The translations under genes and the position numbers were made by a program. Below, piece by piece: positions 51,601 through 59,116 of a stretch of 59,116 nucleotides of DNA (positions are counted from its first letter, which is position 1; every line of letters starts with the position of its first letter). Below the pieces are notes generated by a model. It saw only the letters and a program-made list of their open reading frames with translations, was not told where the DNA came from and did not search any database. The DNA lies in NCBI RefSeq assembly GCF_000142905.1, contig NW_013657636.1:1-59116 (forward strand), given 5' to 3'. The DNA comes from Thecamonas trahens ATCC 50062. Taxonomy: Eukaryota > Apusozoa > Apusomonadida > Apusomonadidae.

Positions 51601-52709
51601 TGACTGCCGCGGTCCTGCTGACAACGGCAGCGCTGATGGAAGCTGTCCGCCCGTTCCGCAAAGTGTGGCGGAACCACGCGTCGGCAGCGTTGCTGACCGC
51701 GGCGTGTGTGGCGACGCTGCTGGCTTTTGGCGTTGCGACCGGCCCGCTGCGGCGGGCGCGGATGGAGATCTCGCTAGCGGTCCTCGCGCTCCTGGTCATT
51801 CTTGTCCTCCTCGGCATGGTGCGACTCATCGGGATGGCGCTTGACTATCGCGACCGCATCCTGCGGACCCGGCCGGCGTCTGTGGGTGTTGCCACGTCGA
51901 CGCTCCCGATCGCCTCGCACGTCCTCCACGCCGTCTCGCTCGTCAAGTACATGCCGCGCAGCGAGCGCGACGCCGAGTCTTCCAGCTCGCTCGGCGGCGA
52001 CGACGATGGCGAGGCAAGGACTACCGAGACTGACACGCTGTCGCGGCCGCAGCTGGCCGACTCGCCGGCTTCGGCGTCTCAGGCATCGATGCCGATTGCA
52101 TCAAGCTCGGTCGTCTTTCTCACCGAGCCCGAGCCTGAGCTCGAGCTCGAGCTCGAGTATGCCTATGCACCTTTAACAAGGTCTGGCTCACGACGGCGCA
52201 ACCTGGCAACTGCGCAGAACCGCCGGGCGCGGACAAGCGGCAAGTCGCGGAGGCGGCGGCGAACCAGCGGCCGAGTGTCGATGGCTTCGCTGACGCTGCC
52301 AGCAGTGACCGAGATCGAGACCGCCGACTTTGGCCCACTCTCGGTCCCGGGCACAGTGGCCCCCTCACGCAGCCCGTCACAGAGCCGAACGCGACTGCAC
52401 TCCTCGAACGCCAGTCGCGAAGCGGTTGTTGTCTCGCCATCAGAGAGACTGTGGCGTGCGCAGACCCAGGCAGGCGTCAGATCAGGTACCCGCTCGATCG
52501 GCAATCTGCGCAGCTCGCAGTCTCGCAAGCGGCGGCGACCGACAATGCGGCGGTCAGCAACAACAGCGAGCAACATCCGGGCGGGGCTCGGCGTCGTCTC
52601 AACCTCGGACCTCGCCACCGCCGTTGCTGTTGAGGAGAAGAAGCGCGAGTTTGGCAATGACGCCGGCGACGGCGCGTTTGATAGTAAGCCGCATACTGCT
52701 GCGCATTGA
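48615..52709 (+). CDS. Large polytopic membrane protein with proline-rich ectodomain (5' partial)
   Basis: 1364 aa visible, 5' end in the gap. Positions 48615-48720 encode an almost pure proline stretch with some Ser. A large Ser/Thr/Ala/Val-rich beta-type ectodomain follows (~40-565). A Cys-rich EGF/ephrin-receptor-like segment (~575-655) has CPDGAFCPGG, the LPGYW motif and CANCAHGYY. Then 9-10 hydrophobic membrane segments (~660-1100) and a long Ser/Arg-rich cytosolic tail. Cys-rich 'GYW' module plus C-terminal membrane bundle is a common expanded family in protists and algae, usually unassigned and probably sensory or adhesive. No enzyme or channel motif recognised. The stop is certain, the start is not. 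Confidence 0.82.
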   Translation, partial: PPSPPPPPPPPPPPPPPSPPPPPSPPPSPPPPPSPPVLLPAPELVAAIADDPDAGDTVVSMGDTLTLVFSLPTSTPSLTTSASLNAALSCKPSASASVTTLSACLGSVLSGSWSADATTLTITLGSNDAALAPQPGAAEFIPLVAGNIRNAPGTSLPATAASPVLSGSWGASSAELVFFLAASGSRLEGPLQLAEGETVALLAQLSLVPSAPVDAILSVGDNAPEAPRGPHLALSTTRLSFSTANWNMFQTVTVTGVADVHAGEPLALVNLIRERFESADALYASLPAVSHRINVVDSTAAELVLEPLAAPPGTPVPVLDPDFPLPAGTPPGTATLSHAGHMLCSRISLASSPWRASSSPGASSPRVVIELTTSAPSALVLVADVTPEALPLPPLWIDAPTAGRLGGTAARQMTVVLGATRELPFVEPWQTGVQFCLVAPADSGLAASGLYELTAKVLTVQTTAEAYGTAPPARAPLAVAVVAWPHVTTTRPLVASQVGSVITLVGRGLSTALDVSVAGQLAPPAVANMSASGDMTQLTLLTPGVTAEGYLAITLTHPLTGTFTSYDDLFFTNDCPFEGQFGRGLECKSCPDGAFCPGGYRLWPLPGYWTPAEDAGFVVKCSEPSERCLGGRFALCSSGYADKACANCAHGYYRLGPACVACSSSTAVFVTLVATNVVFCALFIAATLVLNDSLLNSATQFLLGVLVLYSVAKTNASAMTGWLAELYQLLSLVAMDFRFVRPGCQGLPGSFAALFYGALALALGMGLVMLVLLTAMPLIFPARTAFYANRRIRAPIIYAFIMYVTLSQLFLEALHCAPVKEPQGVRWLLVASRDIKCLSSQHIPIFLVALVGLGSFTLGLPVFTGVKLRALRVLGALAIADRLRKVSEAHTVLVRPSDFASASGSSSLASSASGSGAAQFTPVESEEDEEQEAVDRMPPSKALDGLSATARARYGFLFEQYRTETYLWSLVQLSLLLCVALANTLLRSSPAAQAGVTAAVLLTTAALMEAVRPFRKVWRNHASAALLTAACVATLLAFGVATGPLRRARMEISLAVLALLVILVLLGMVRLIGMALDYRDRILRTRPASVGVATSTLPIASHVLHAVSLVKYMPRSERDAESSSSLGGDDDGEARTTETDTLSRPQLADSPASASQASMPIASSSVVFLTEPEPELELELEYAYAPLTRSGSRRRNLATAQNRRARTSGKSRRRRRTSGRVSMASLTLPAVTEIETADFGPLSVPGTVAPSRSPSQSRTRLHSSNASREAVVVSPSERLWRAQTQAGVRSGTRSIGNLRSSQSRKRRRPTMRRSATTASNIRAGLGVVSTSDLATAVAVEEKKREFGNDAGDGAFDSKPHTAAH

Positions 52710-52745
52710 AAAAATGCCAGACGGGCAATGAACGTGATGGATGGC

Positions 52746-54417
52746 CTAGATGCAGCCGCCGCCGCAAGTGGCCACCACGCCGCCACCGCGGGCTTCAGTC
52801 ACGGCGGCGCAGGAGCAGCGCCGCTCTAGGTCCATGGACGCGAGGTCCATCATGTTGTGAACGACTACAAGCTGGAGGTTGGCGAGGACGGCGTTGGCGG
52901 CGTCGGCCTTCGGTCCCGAGTCGGCCGCGAGATAGGAGAGGATGTCCGGGAGCGGGTAGAGCTGGGCAGCTTTGATGGCCTTGCGAATACGGCGCGACAT
53001 AAAGAGGCCGAGACTCTCGCCGGCCTCGAGCCGGCGTGCCTCGGGAAGGAGGCCGGCGTGGAGCGCCTCGACGTCGACAATGCGCGAGAGCGGAACCGAG
53101 TCAAACTGGCCGCCGTTGACAATGACAGAAGCAAAGGCGCAAAAGGGCGAGGGGCGGATGTTGTACCAGCCAAAGCCGAGCGACTTGAGCAGCTGCTCCA
53201 GCACAGCAGCGTGCGAGAGCGGGACAAAGTCGTCGACGGCGAGCTCGCCGGCAGTAGCAGCCCCGAGCGCGCGGAGGAGCGGCAGCGGATCAACCGAGCC
53301 GCAGCTGGTCGGGCGGGCCTGGACGGTGACTTGGGTCGGCGACCGGAGCTGCGACTCGGGGACCGGGAGCGAGTCGTCGAGGGCGGCGGGCGAGGCCGGC
53401 GGCGCCGGCGCGGCGGGCGAGCCCGACTCGGATGGGCCGGCGTCAGACGACGGCGAGAGGACAAGGTGCTCGCGCGCGGGGGGCCGGCGTGGCGAGGCGC
53501 GGGCAGGCGACGAGATGTTGCGCTTGGCCCGGGTGAGCCGGCCGACCAGTGCCTTGGGCGCGCGCTCCTGCGAGAGGATGAGCATGCGGGCAAGGCCCGG
53601 ATGGGCACGGAAGAGGGCAAGAAGGCCGTCAAGGCGCGGGGTCGCCGGCGGCGCATCGACGACAACATGCAGAATGAGCCCGATGTCCGAGATGGTAGAG
53701 AGGGTGGCGAGGAGGGCGTCGAGCTCGGCGAGCGCCTGCTGCTCCTTGCCCTTGGCGAGGTAGTGCGAGACGGTCGGGTGGACCCGCGGCCGGAGAAGGA
53801 CCGAGTCATCGAGGGCAGCAATAGCAGCAAGCCGGTCGTGGGGCCAGCTCGAGGAGCAGTGCCGTAGCGCCGTGGGCGTCGGCGTGCGGCCCGCCGGGTG
53901 CAAAGAGGGCGGCGACGGCGGCGGCGGCGTCGTTGAGCGGGCGGACGCGCGAGGCGCCCAGCGCGCGCAGCTTGAGCACGACCGACCGCCCGCCAGGAAC
54001 CTCGGCCATGAGGCGGGCAACGCCCGCGGCGAGGTCTGCGTGCGGCAGGACGTCACCGCCCGGGTGGGTAAGCAGGTGCACGTCGAGGGTGAGCGGCGCC
54101 GCCGCCCGGGAGCCCGCGGGCGAGAGCAGCGCGTCGAGGTCCTCCACGTCGACCGTTGGCTTGGCCAACACCGCCCGCGGGACGGCTGCCGTGGCCGACG
54201 CCATGATCCGCCGGAAAAAGCCTGCGTCCGAGCATACGAGCGTCTCCAGCGCACCGTGGCTCGGACACACCGCCGTGAGGTAGACCTTGCCCGACGCCCG
54301 CGCCTCAACCGCCGCGTGGAGCCAGACCAGCCCCCGCCGCTCGACGAGCGTGCAGAACGGGCAACATGTTGCTGTGCGGTAGAGGATGGTGGGGTGGGAA
54401 GGGGGGGTGGAGGCCAT
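52746..54417 (-). pseudogene. Tetraether-synthase (Tes/MJ0619)-like protein with frameshift and no SAM cysteine triad
   Basis: Two overlapping frames make one gene: 53841-54417 (MASTPPSHPT...LELA) continues into 52746-53840 (HDRLAAIAALDD...) if one C of a CCCC run (plus GGGG at 53840-53843) is ignored. The N-terminus has CPFC (19-22), GKVYLTAVCPSHG and a SD..FF segment, which fit the N-terminal module of archaeal tetraether lipid synthases. The C-terminal half has CAFASVIVNGG...PLSRIVDVEAL and ends HNMMDLASMDLERRCSC...ATCGGGC, matching that family's end pattern (HFMD...D.eRv..C). The CxxxCxxC triad that binds the radical-SAM cluster is absent where expected (LDVHLLTHPGGDVL). A central Ser/Pro-rich insert is lineage-specific. 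The frameshift may be a sequencing error or real decay. Confidence 0.55.
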
Positions 54418-55111
54418 GGGCGCGGGGGGAGGGGGGGGGGGGGGGGAGGGTGAGGTGTGATTGGGCAGGGATCGGCTGAGAGGGGGGGGGGGCCATGGTG
54501 CGTCCTCAAGACCGACGCCATGACCATCGGATGGGCCGTCACGGCGTCCTGACCATCGGACGGCCTGATAGCAAACACTCTAGGATTGTTCTGTGAACGC
54601 AGAAGTATCCCAAGAACGTTAATACCTACGAGCAGACTCAGAACGTTCTCAGGAGCGATCGTAGAGCGGAGACTTCAAGACGCGATGGGCGGCAGGAACC
54701 GCGCGTCTGGTACAAACTCAAACTATATATTTATATATTTATATATTTGTAAAATTATCAATGTATGTTTGAAAAGGCAATATTTGTATATTGATACGCA
54801 AACACAGTGTAATATATATATAATCATTAAATTTGGCAGATTTGGTGCAATTTTATCTGGTTTTTAAAAGCATTGGAGACACATACCCCGACCCGACACG
54901 TTCCGATCCCTTACGCTCGCCACACCGGCTCCTCAACACCGCTTTGTCGCTGCACAGGTAGTACTTTGTCTGAGCAACAATGCAAGCTGTTTGATACTCT
55001 TTTGGCTCGCCTACATCGCGAGTTAGCCGCATGTTCCCTCCCCTCCCTCCCAAATCGTCGACTCGCCCCTCTCGCAGACACGGGGCTGGCCCACACACAC
55101 ACTTGACCCGC
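54418..55111. other. Intergenic with G tracts, short direct repeat and AT-rich island
   Basis: G16 (54431-54446) and G11 (54482-54492) tracts sit just upstream of the Tes-like start. TGACCATCGGA occurs at 54521 and 54550. Positions 54715-54865 are strikingly AT-rich (TATATTTATATATTTATATAT and similar), unlike everything else in the window. The remainder up to the USP start shows no gene or RNA I recognise. Confidence 0.7.
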
Positions 55112-57193
55112 ATGGCGACCCAGGCCCAGGCCGGCCGAAGCTGCCTCCACCTGGCCAAGGGCAACCCTAACAAGGTCCGCCGCCGGCTACCAGCCACGCT
55201 TGCCTGCGACGCACTGCAGTGCTCGGCCGACGCCGAGTGCCAGCTCTGGCTCTGCCTCACCTGCGGGTTCACCGGATGCGGCCGCGCCGCGCCCGAGGCC
55301 CACGCCATGCGCCACGCAATAGAGCCTGATGCGCCCGGCCACTGTGCGTCGTTCACCCCGTCCGATGCTGACCTCGCCTCTGCTCCACACCCGCTCGTCA
55401 TGCGCGCCTCCGACGGCTCGCTCTGGTGCTACGTCTGCGACACTGACCCGCCGCTGCCGACGCCCGATGCGCGCCCCGCCAAGCTCTCCTCCCGCGCTGC
55501 CTCGCGCTACGTTGCCCTCGCTGCCGCTGCTGCCGCCGCTGCGCCATCGCCACCGCCACCACCGCAGCATCTGCCCGCGCTCGCCAGTTCTGGGCTTGCT
55601 CCACCCCGCAGCGGCGCAGCAGCTGTGGCGGCAGCCCTGCCGGACGAGGCCGCACTGATCGCGGCCCTTCCGGCCTCTGTCGCCGGGCTGCGCAACCTCG
55701 GCAACACGTGCTTCTTCAACTCGGTCCTTCAGGCTCTCTCGGTCACGCCCGAGCTTCGTTACATCCTCGCTGCCTCACACTACACCCCGCCCGGCAAGCT
55801 CGCCAAGCTCCTGGCTAGCCTCTTTGCCGCCTGGCCGGGTGTCTCGCGCCGTGCCCACTCACCTCGCTCGCTCTTTGCCGCCCTTGCGCGCCAGGTCCCG
55901 CGTTTTCGCGGCTACCGCCAGCAGGACGCCCACGAGCTGCTCCGCGTCCTGCTCGGCGGCATCCAGGCCGAAGAGGCTGCGGCGTCGCGGCGTCCAGTTC
56001 TCACCGCCTCGGCAGTCTTTGCTGGCGAGCTCGTCTCCACCATCGTGTGCTCCGTGTGCGGCACACCGTCGCGGACACCCGAGCCTTTTCTTGACCTCTC
56101 GCTTTCGCTCACTGCGCCACTCGCTCCAAAGCCTGTGCGCTTGCGGCAGCGATCGCGGCCCTCGGCGCCCACCAAGCCCTCCGCTGCCGCCGCCAAGCCG
56201 GCCTGGCTCTACTCGGGCCCGTCGCGGTCGTCAACAGCGTCACCTGCTCGCTCGCAGCGCTCTCGCTTCCGCGGCAGCTGCTGTGCCTCGTCCGGCGCGT
56301 CGCCACCCCCGCCGTCACCAGCTCGACACACCGCAGTACGCGATCGCTATCCGGATCTGAACTCGCCCGCCTTTGCTGCGGCCGTAGCCGCCGCCGCCGC
56401 CGCCAACGAGCCGCCGCCGCTGCGCGAGCAGCCTGTCCTCTCAACGCGGCCGGCCTCGCTCCAGCTCGACCACACGCTTCAGGCCTTTGCCCAAATCGAG
56501 ACGCTCGATGGTGACAACAGCTACGGCTGCGAGGCATGCACCAAGATGTATATCGAGAGCTGCGGCGTCGGCGGGTCGCGAGTCGTCCCGGACCCGCTCA
56601 CCAGCCCACTCATCAAGCGCCCGGCCGCCAAGCAGTATCTCATCCGCTCGCTCCCGCCAGTCCTCACCCTCCACCTCAAACGGTTCCAGCAGACGAGCTA
56701 CGGCCTGCGCAAGCTCAGTACACGGCTCAGTTTTCCACTCGATCTCGACCTCGAGCCGTATGTCGAAAGCCCGCCGGCGTCGACGACCTCGGACATGTCA
56801 GCATCGTCATCGTGCGCAGCATCGTCGTCGTCATCAACCTCGTCATCATCGGCGTCGTCGTATGAGACGTCGTCGTCGTTCACCTCCCCGGCCCCGCCGC
56901 ACATCCTGCCAGCCAAGCCCTTCGACTCGTTTGTCTCGTCCGACGCCTACGAATACTACTCGTCGTACTCGGACCAGGGCGAGACGGCATCGGCCTTCTT
57001 GTACACACTGTTTGCGGTCACCGTACACTCGGGCGGCCTTGGCGGTGGACACTACATTGCATACGTCAAGCTCGCGCTGCCTCGTGGCGGGCATCAGTGG
57101 TACCACTGCTCCGACTCCTCTGTCCGCCCCGTCGACGTCCGCGCTGTGCTCTCAGCCGAGGCATACATGCTCTTTTATCGCCGCGCCGACTAG
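55112..57193 (+). CDS. USP16/USP45-like ubiquitin-specific protease
   Basis: 693 aa from ATG 55112 (MATQAQAGRSCLHLAKGN); an in-frame ATG at 55031 is less likely. The N-terminal ZnF-UBP domain (~10-110) has CLHLAKG, LWLCLTCGFTGCGR, HAMRH and LWCYVCD, as in USP16/USP45. The USP catalytic core is complete: Cys box NLGNTCFFNS (Cys ~200), QQDAHELLRVLL, zinc-finger cysteines CSVCG and CEAC, LTLHLKRF, and His box GGGHYIAYVK (~647) with a following WYHCSDSSV for the Asp. Ser-rich insertions break the core (~360-420 and ~550-600). USP16 deubiquitinates histone H2A and USP45 acts on ERCC1; which role applies here is unknown. Its stop overlaps the stop of the next gene. Confidence 0.92.
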   Translation: MATQAQAGRSCLHLAKGNPNKVRRRLPATLACDALQCSADAECQLWLCLTCGFTGCGRAAPEAHAMRHAIEPDAPGHCASFTPSDADLASAPHPLVMRASDGSLWCYVCDTDPPLPTPDARPAKLSSRAASRYVALAAAAAAAAPSPPPPPQHLPALASSGLAPPRSGAAAVAAALPDEAALIAALPASVAGLRNLGNTCFFNSVLQALSVTPELRYILAASHYTPPGKLAKLLASLFAAWPGVSRRAHSPRSLFAALARQVPRFRGYRQQDAHELLRVLLGGIQAEEAAASRRPVLTASAVFAGELVSTIVCSVCGTPSRTPEPFLDLSLSLTAPLAPKPVRLRQRSRPSAPTKPSAAAAKPAWLYSGPSRSSTASPARSQRSRFRGSCCASSGASPPPPSPARHTAVRDRYPDLNSPAFAAAVAAAAAANEPPPLREQPVLSTRPASLQLDHTLQAFAQIETLDGDNSYGCEACTKMYIESCGVGGSRVVPDPLTSPLIKRPAAKQYLIRSLPPVLTLHLKRFQQTSYGLRKLSTRLSFPLDLDLEPYVESPPASTTSDMSASSSCAASSSSSTSSSSASSYETSSSFTSPAPPHILPAKPFDSFVSSDAYEYYSSYSDQGETASAFLYTLFAVTVHSGGLGGGHYIAYVKLALPRGGHQWYHCSDSSVRPVDVRAVLSAEAYMLFYRRAD

Positions 57194-59116
57194 GCTCCGC
57201 GCGCCTGGTCCGCCGCAGGCACAGGCGCCAGCGCCGCTGCCACCATCACCTCCAGTGCCGGCCACTCGGGGCCCGGCCGCCGGGTGGCGCACAACGCAAG
57301 GCCCGAAATCTGCGTCCCAAGCTTGGCAAGAAGCTCGTTGCCGCCGCTCCCGCATGTCCGTCGGTCGTGGAGCACCCGCAGGAGCCGCGCAAAGTACACA
57401 CAGAACACATACAGCGAGTCTGGGTTGTCCGGCCGCGGCGCGTGCGGAATGAGCTCGTCGAGCGTGTTGGTGACCAGCACCAGTGCGCCGGCACGGGTCG
57501 AGCACGCTGCATCAACCAGTCGCTCGAGCCCGAGCGCAAAGTACAGGCCGGCGCCCTCCAGGTTGCGCGGGCCAATGTTGCCCAGCTCGAGCGCAGGCTG
57601 CCACTCAGACGCCGGCGTCGCCAGCCGGGCGGCCACCAGTTGGCTGGCCACATCGCGGAGCCGGACCGAGGTCTCCGGGCCGAGGCCGGCGTCGGGCCAG
57701 CAGGCCTGGAACAGCCGCTCCAGGAGCTTGAGCCACGTCTGCCGCGCCATCATGTTGGCATCCGAGCCAGTGCCAGCCCGCGAGAGGGTGAGAAGCGCCT
57801 TGCGAAGGACGAGGAGGACCACCAGTGCCACCACGTCGGTCGACGGCGACGCTACAGCCTCGGGGAGGCTGCCAGCAACTTGGCCCACGCCTGGGCACGC
57901 CAGCAGCAGCATCGCCAGAAGCTTGGTCCGGTACGCAAGCGTCTCGCGCTCATTGTGAGACCGATGATCCGGGAACGCCGTCAGCATGTCCAACACAAAG
58001 ACAGAGCCCTCTGGCCGCGCCCCGCGCCCCGCAAAGTACCGCCCTAGCCAGAGCATGGTCTTGACCGCTACCGGGTCGTTGTCGTCCACGCCCACCATCT
58101 TGCGCTTGAGCTTGCGAACCACAACCGCCACCTCGTCATCCGCGTGGCCCTCCACAAACGCCGTCACCGCCGCGTCGTACTTGCTCAACACCGCTGCAAC
58201 CTCGTTGGCCTCCGAGTCGACCATCGCCACCAGCGGAAGCTTCTCCATGCCAGACCACAGATTGTTGAGCTCGTGCATCATCCGTGCCTCGCGTTCGTTC
58301 CGCCGCGCCATCTCGGGCACCGGCTGGCCACTCTCACTCGCACCTGCCCGCCGTCCGCGCCGCGACGTGCGCACAGCGCGCAACGCCCTCAGCTCCTGGC
58401 CTCCTTGACCCCCACACTCTCTGGCCTTGGCCGACTTGACAGCCTTGGGCGCCCTGGCCTTGACCCGTGCCTTGGCCGCAGCGCGCACCGGCGACTGCGG
58501 TGCGCCGCCCGCTGACATCGGCGGCGCCGCCTCCAGAGAACCCGACGCCGTCTCTGGAGAGGCCTTGGTCAGAAGTGGGCGTGCCCGCTTGGCTTCTGGA
58601 CTCGCCACTGGCGGCTCCGTGCTGTCGTCCTCAGTGCGCTTGCGCTTGCGGTCGTTGGACGGCACGGCTGGCGGCCGAAACGGCAGCTGGGCCACACCTG
58701 TCGTGGCTGCAGTCTCTGTGATCGCTGGTCGTACCGATGCGGCAGCAGCAGCAGCAGTGGGGAGTGTTGCCTCTGTGGCGGCAGCCACTGCCACCGACCG
58801 CGCGTTTTGTGCTCTGGCGAGCGCGGTGCGGAGCGAGGCGATCTCGGCGTCCTTGCGCGCTGCTTGCGACCGTGCCGACGCCAGCGAGCTGCGGAGCTCT
58901 GACACCGAGGACTGCATGCGCGCAATCCGGGCGTTGGCCGCCGCCATGTCCATCTCGACCTCGCGGCGCTCAACCCGCAGCCGGTCCGCCTTGCCCGCCT
59001 CTGCGGTGAGCTTCTCGTTGCGCCTCCGTTCGGCGGCAAGATCGACCCGCAGCGCGCGAATCTGCGAGTACAGCTCCCGCAGCGTGGCCGCATGCTCAGC
59101 TTTGACCTTGTTGAGC
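57190..59116 (-). CDS. Coiled-coil protein with helical C-terminus (5' partial)
   Basis: At least 641 codons; the frame is open to the window edge (first full codon at 59115), so the N-terminus lies outside. The visible N-terminal ~110 residues are coiled coil (LYSQIRALRVDLAAERR, ARMQSSVSELRSSLASA). A KRKRTEDD basic patch, likely a nuclear signal, and a Lys/Ala/Arg-rich linker follow. The last ~400 residues are Leu/Ala/Val-rich helices (HEAT-like in feel) with no family I recognise. The coiled coil plus basic patch plus helical repeats layout recalls ATRIP-type DNA-damage adaptors, but I see no specific motif. Tail-to-tail with the USP gene, overlapping by 4 bp (CTAG). Confidence 0.72.
   Translation of the reverse strand, partial: LNKVKAEHAATLRELYSQIRALRVDLAAERRRNEKLTAEAGKADRLRVERREVEMDMAAANARIARMQSSVSELRSSLASARSQAARKDAEIASLRTALARAQNARSVAVAAATEATLPTAAAAAASVRPAITETAATTGVAQLPFRPPAVPSNDRKRKRTEDDSTEPPVASPEAKRARPLLTKASPETASGSLEAAPPMSAGGAPQSPVRAAAKARVKARAPKAVKSAKARECGGQGGQELRALRAVRTSRRGRRAGASESGQPVPEMARRNEREARMMHELNNLWSGMEKLPLVAMVDSEANEVAAVLSKYDAAVTAFVEGHADDEVAVVVRKLKRKMVGVDDNDPVAVKTMLWLGRYFAGRGARPEGSVFVLDMLTAFPDHRSHNERETLAYRTKLLAMLLLACPGVGQVAGSLPEAVASPSTDVVALVVLLVLRKALLTLSRAGTGSDANMMARQTWLKLLERLFQACWPDAGLGPETSVRLRDVASQLVAARLATPASEWQPALELGNIGPRNLEGAGLYFALGLERLVDAACSTRAGALVLVTNTLDELIPHAPRPDNPDSLYVFCVYFARLLRVLHDRRTCGSGGNELLAKLGTQISGLALCATRRPGPEWPALEVMVAAALAPVPAADQARGA

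Overview
The window looks like GC-rich nuclear DNA from a free-living flagellate-type protist. The evidence is a eukaryotic 18S-5.8S-28S rDNA unit, GT-AG introns of about 0.6-0.75 kb, ribosomal protein eL27, a longin SNARE, spliceosomal DEAD-box helicases, and cilium or cytoskeleton-type domains (tandem CH, doublecortin-like, RCC1, CIMIP2-like). An apusomonad of the Thecamonas type would fit the base composition and gene content, but that is an inference. Most genes are single long GC3-biased ORFs. Two assembly gaps (33356-33735 and 48514-48613) truncate or abut genes.

Layout. Positions 1-6009 are rDNA intergenic spacer: two full and two partial copies of a ~1.44 kb tandem repeat, then spacer carrying a recurring 9-mer next to which the 28S gene ends. 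The rDNA unit runs on the minus strand (18S 10307-12136, 5.8S ~9968-10128, 28S ~6010-9683). The external spacer and promoter side (12137 to ~13.3 kb) borders unique DNA, so this looks like the promoter-side edge of an rDNA array. At 13.8-14.9 kb there is a frame-broken degenerate gene. From 14.9 to 25.2 kb four minus-strand genes follow: F-box/ankyrin, DDX41, an MFS transporter, and a very large tandem-CH/adenylate cyclase fusion. From 25.6 to 33.3 kb come a doublecortin-like protein, a 33-bp minisatellite, an RCC1 propeller, an ankyrin protein, a ~60-bp repeat, a coiled-coil protein and a CIMIP2-like protein. From 33.8 to 43.4 kb come a FERM-like protein, a metallo-beta-lactamase/cNMP-binding phosphodiesterase, DDX46/PRP5 and spliced eL27. 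From 43.5 to 59.1 kb come a cold-shock-domain/SNF2 helicase, a spliced VAMP7-like SNARE, a large polytopic membrane protein, a frameshifted tetraether-synthase-like protein, a USP16/45-like deubiquitinase and a coiled-coil protein running off the edge.

How genes may work together. The window holds a putative cAMP synthase tethered to actin-type CH domains and a putative cNMP phosphodiesterase of the Dictyostelium GbpA/GbpB architecture, i.e. both arms of a cyclic-nucleotide circuit, although 10 kb apart and not obviously co-regulated. DDX41 and DDX46 both belong to the spliceosome. Several genes (CH, doublecortin-like, CIMIP2-like, FERM-like) point to microtubule, actin or axoneme biology.

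Main surprises: the CH-CH-cyclase fusion; a cold-shock domain plus RGG box fused to a Rad5/16-type SNF2 enzyme; a eukaryotic tetraether-synthase-like protein that lacks the radical-SAM cysteine triad and carries a frameshift; an 11-nt first coding exon in eL27; a possible lipid-anchor first exon for the phosphodiesterase; and a repeated ACTTGGGCC motif downstream of 28S that could be an RNA polymerase I terminator.
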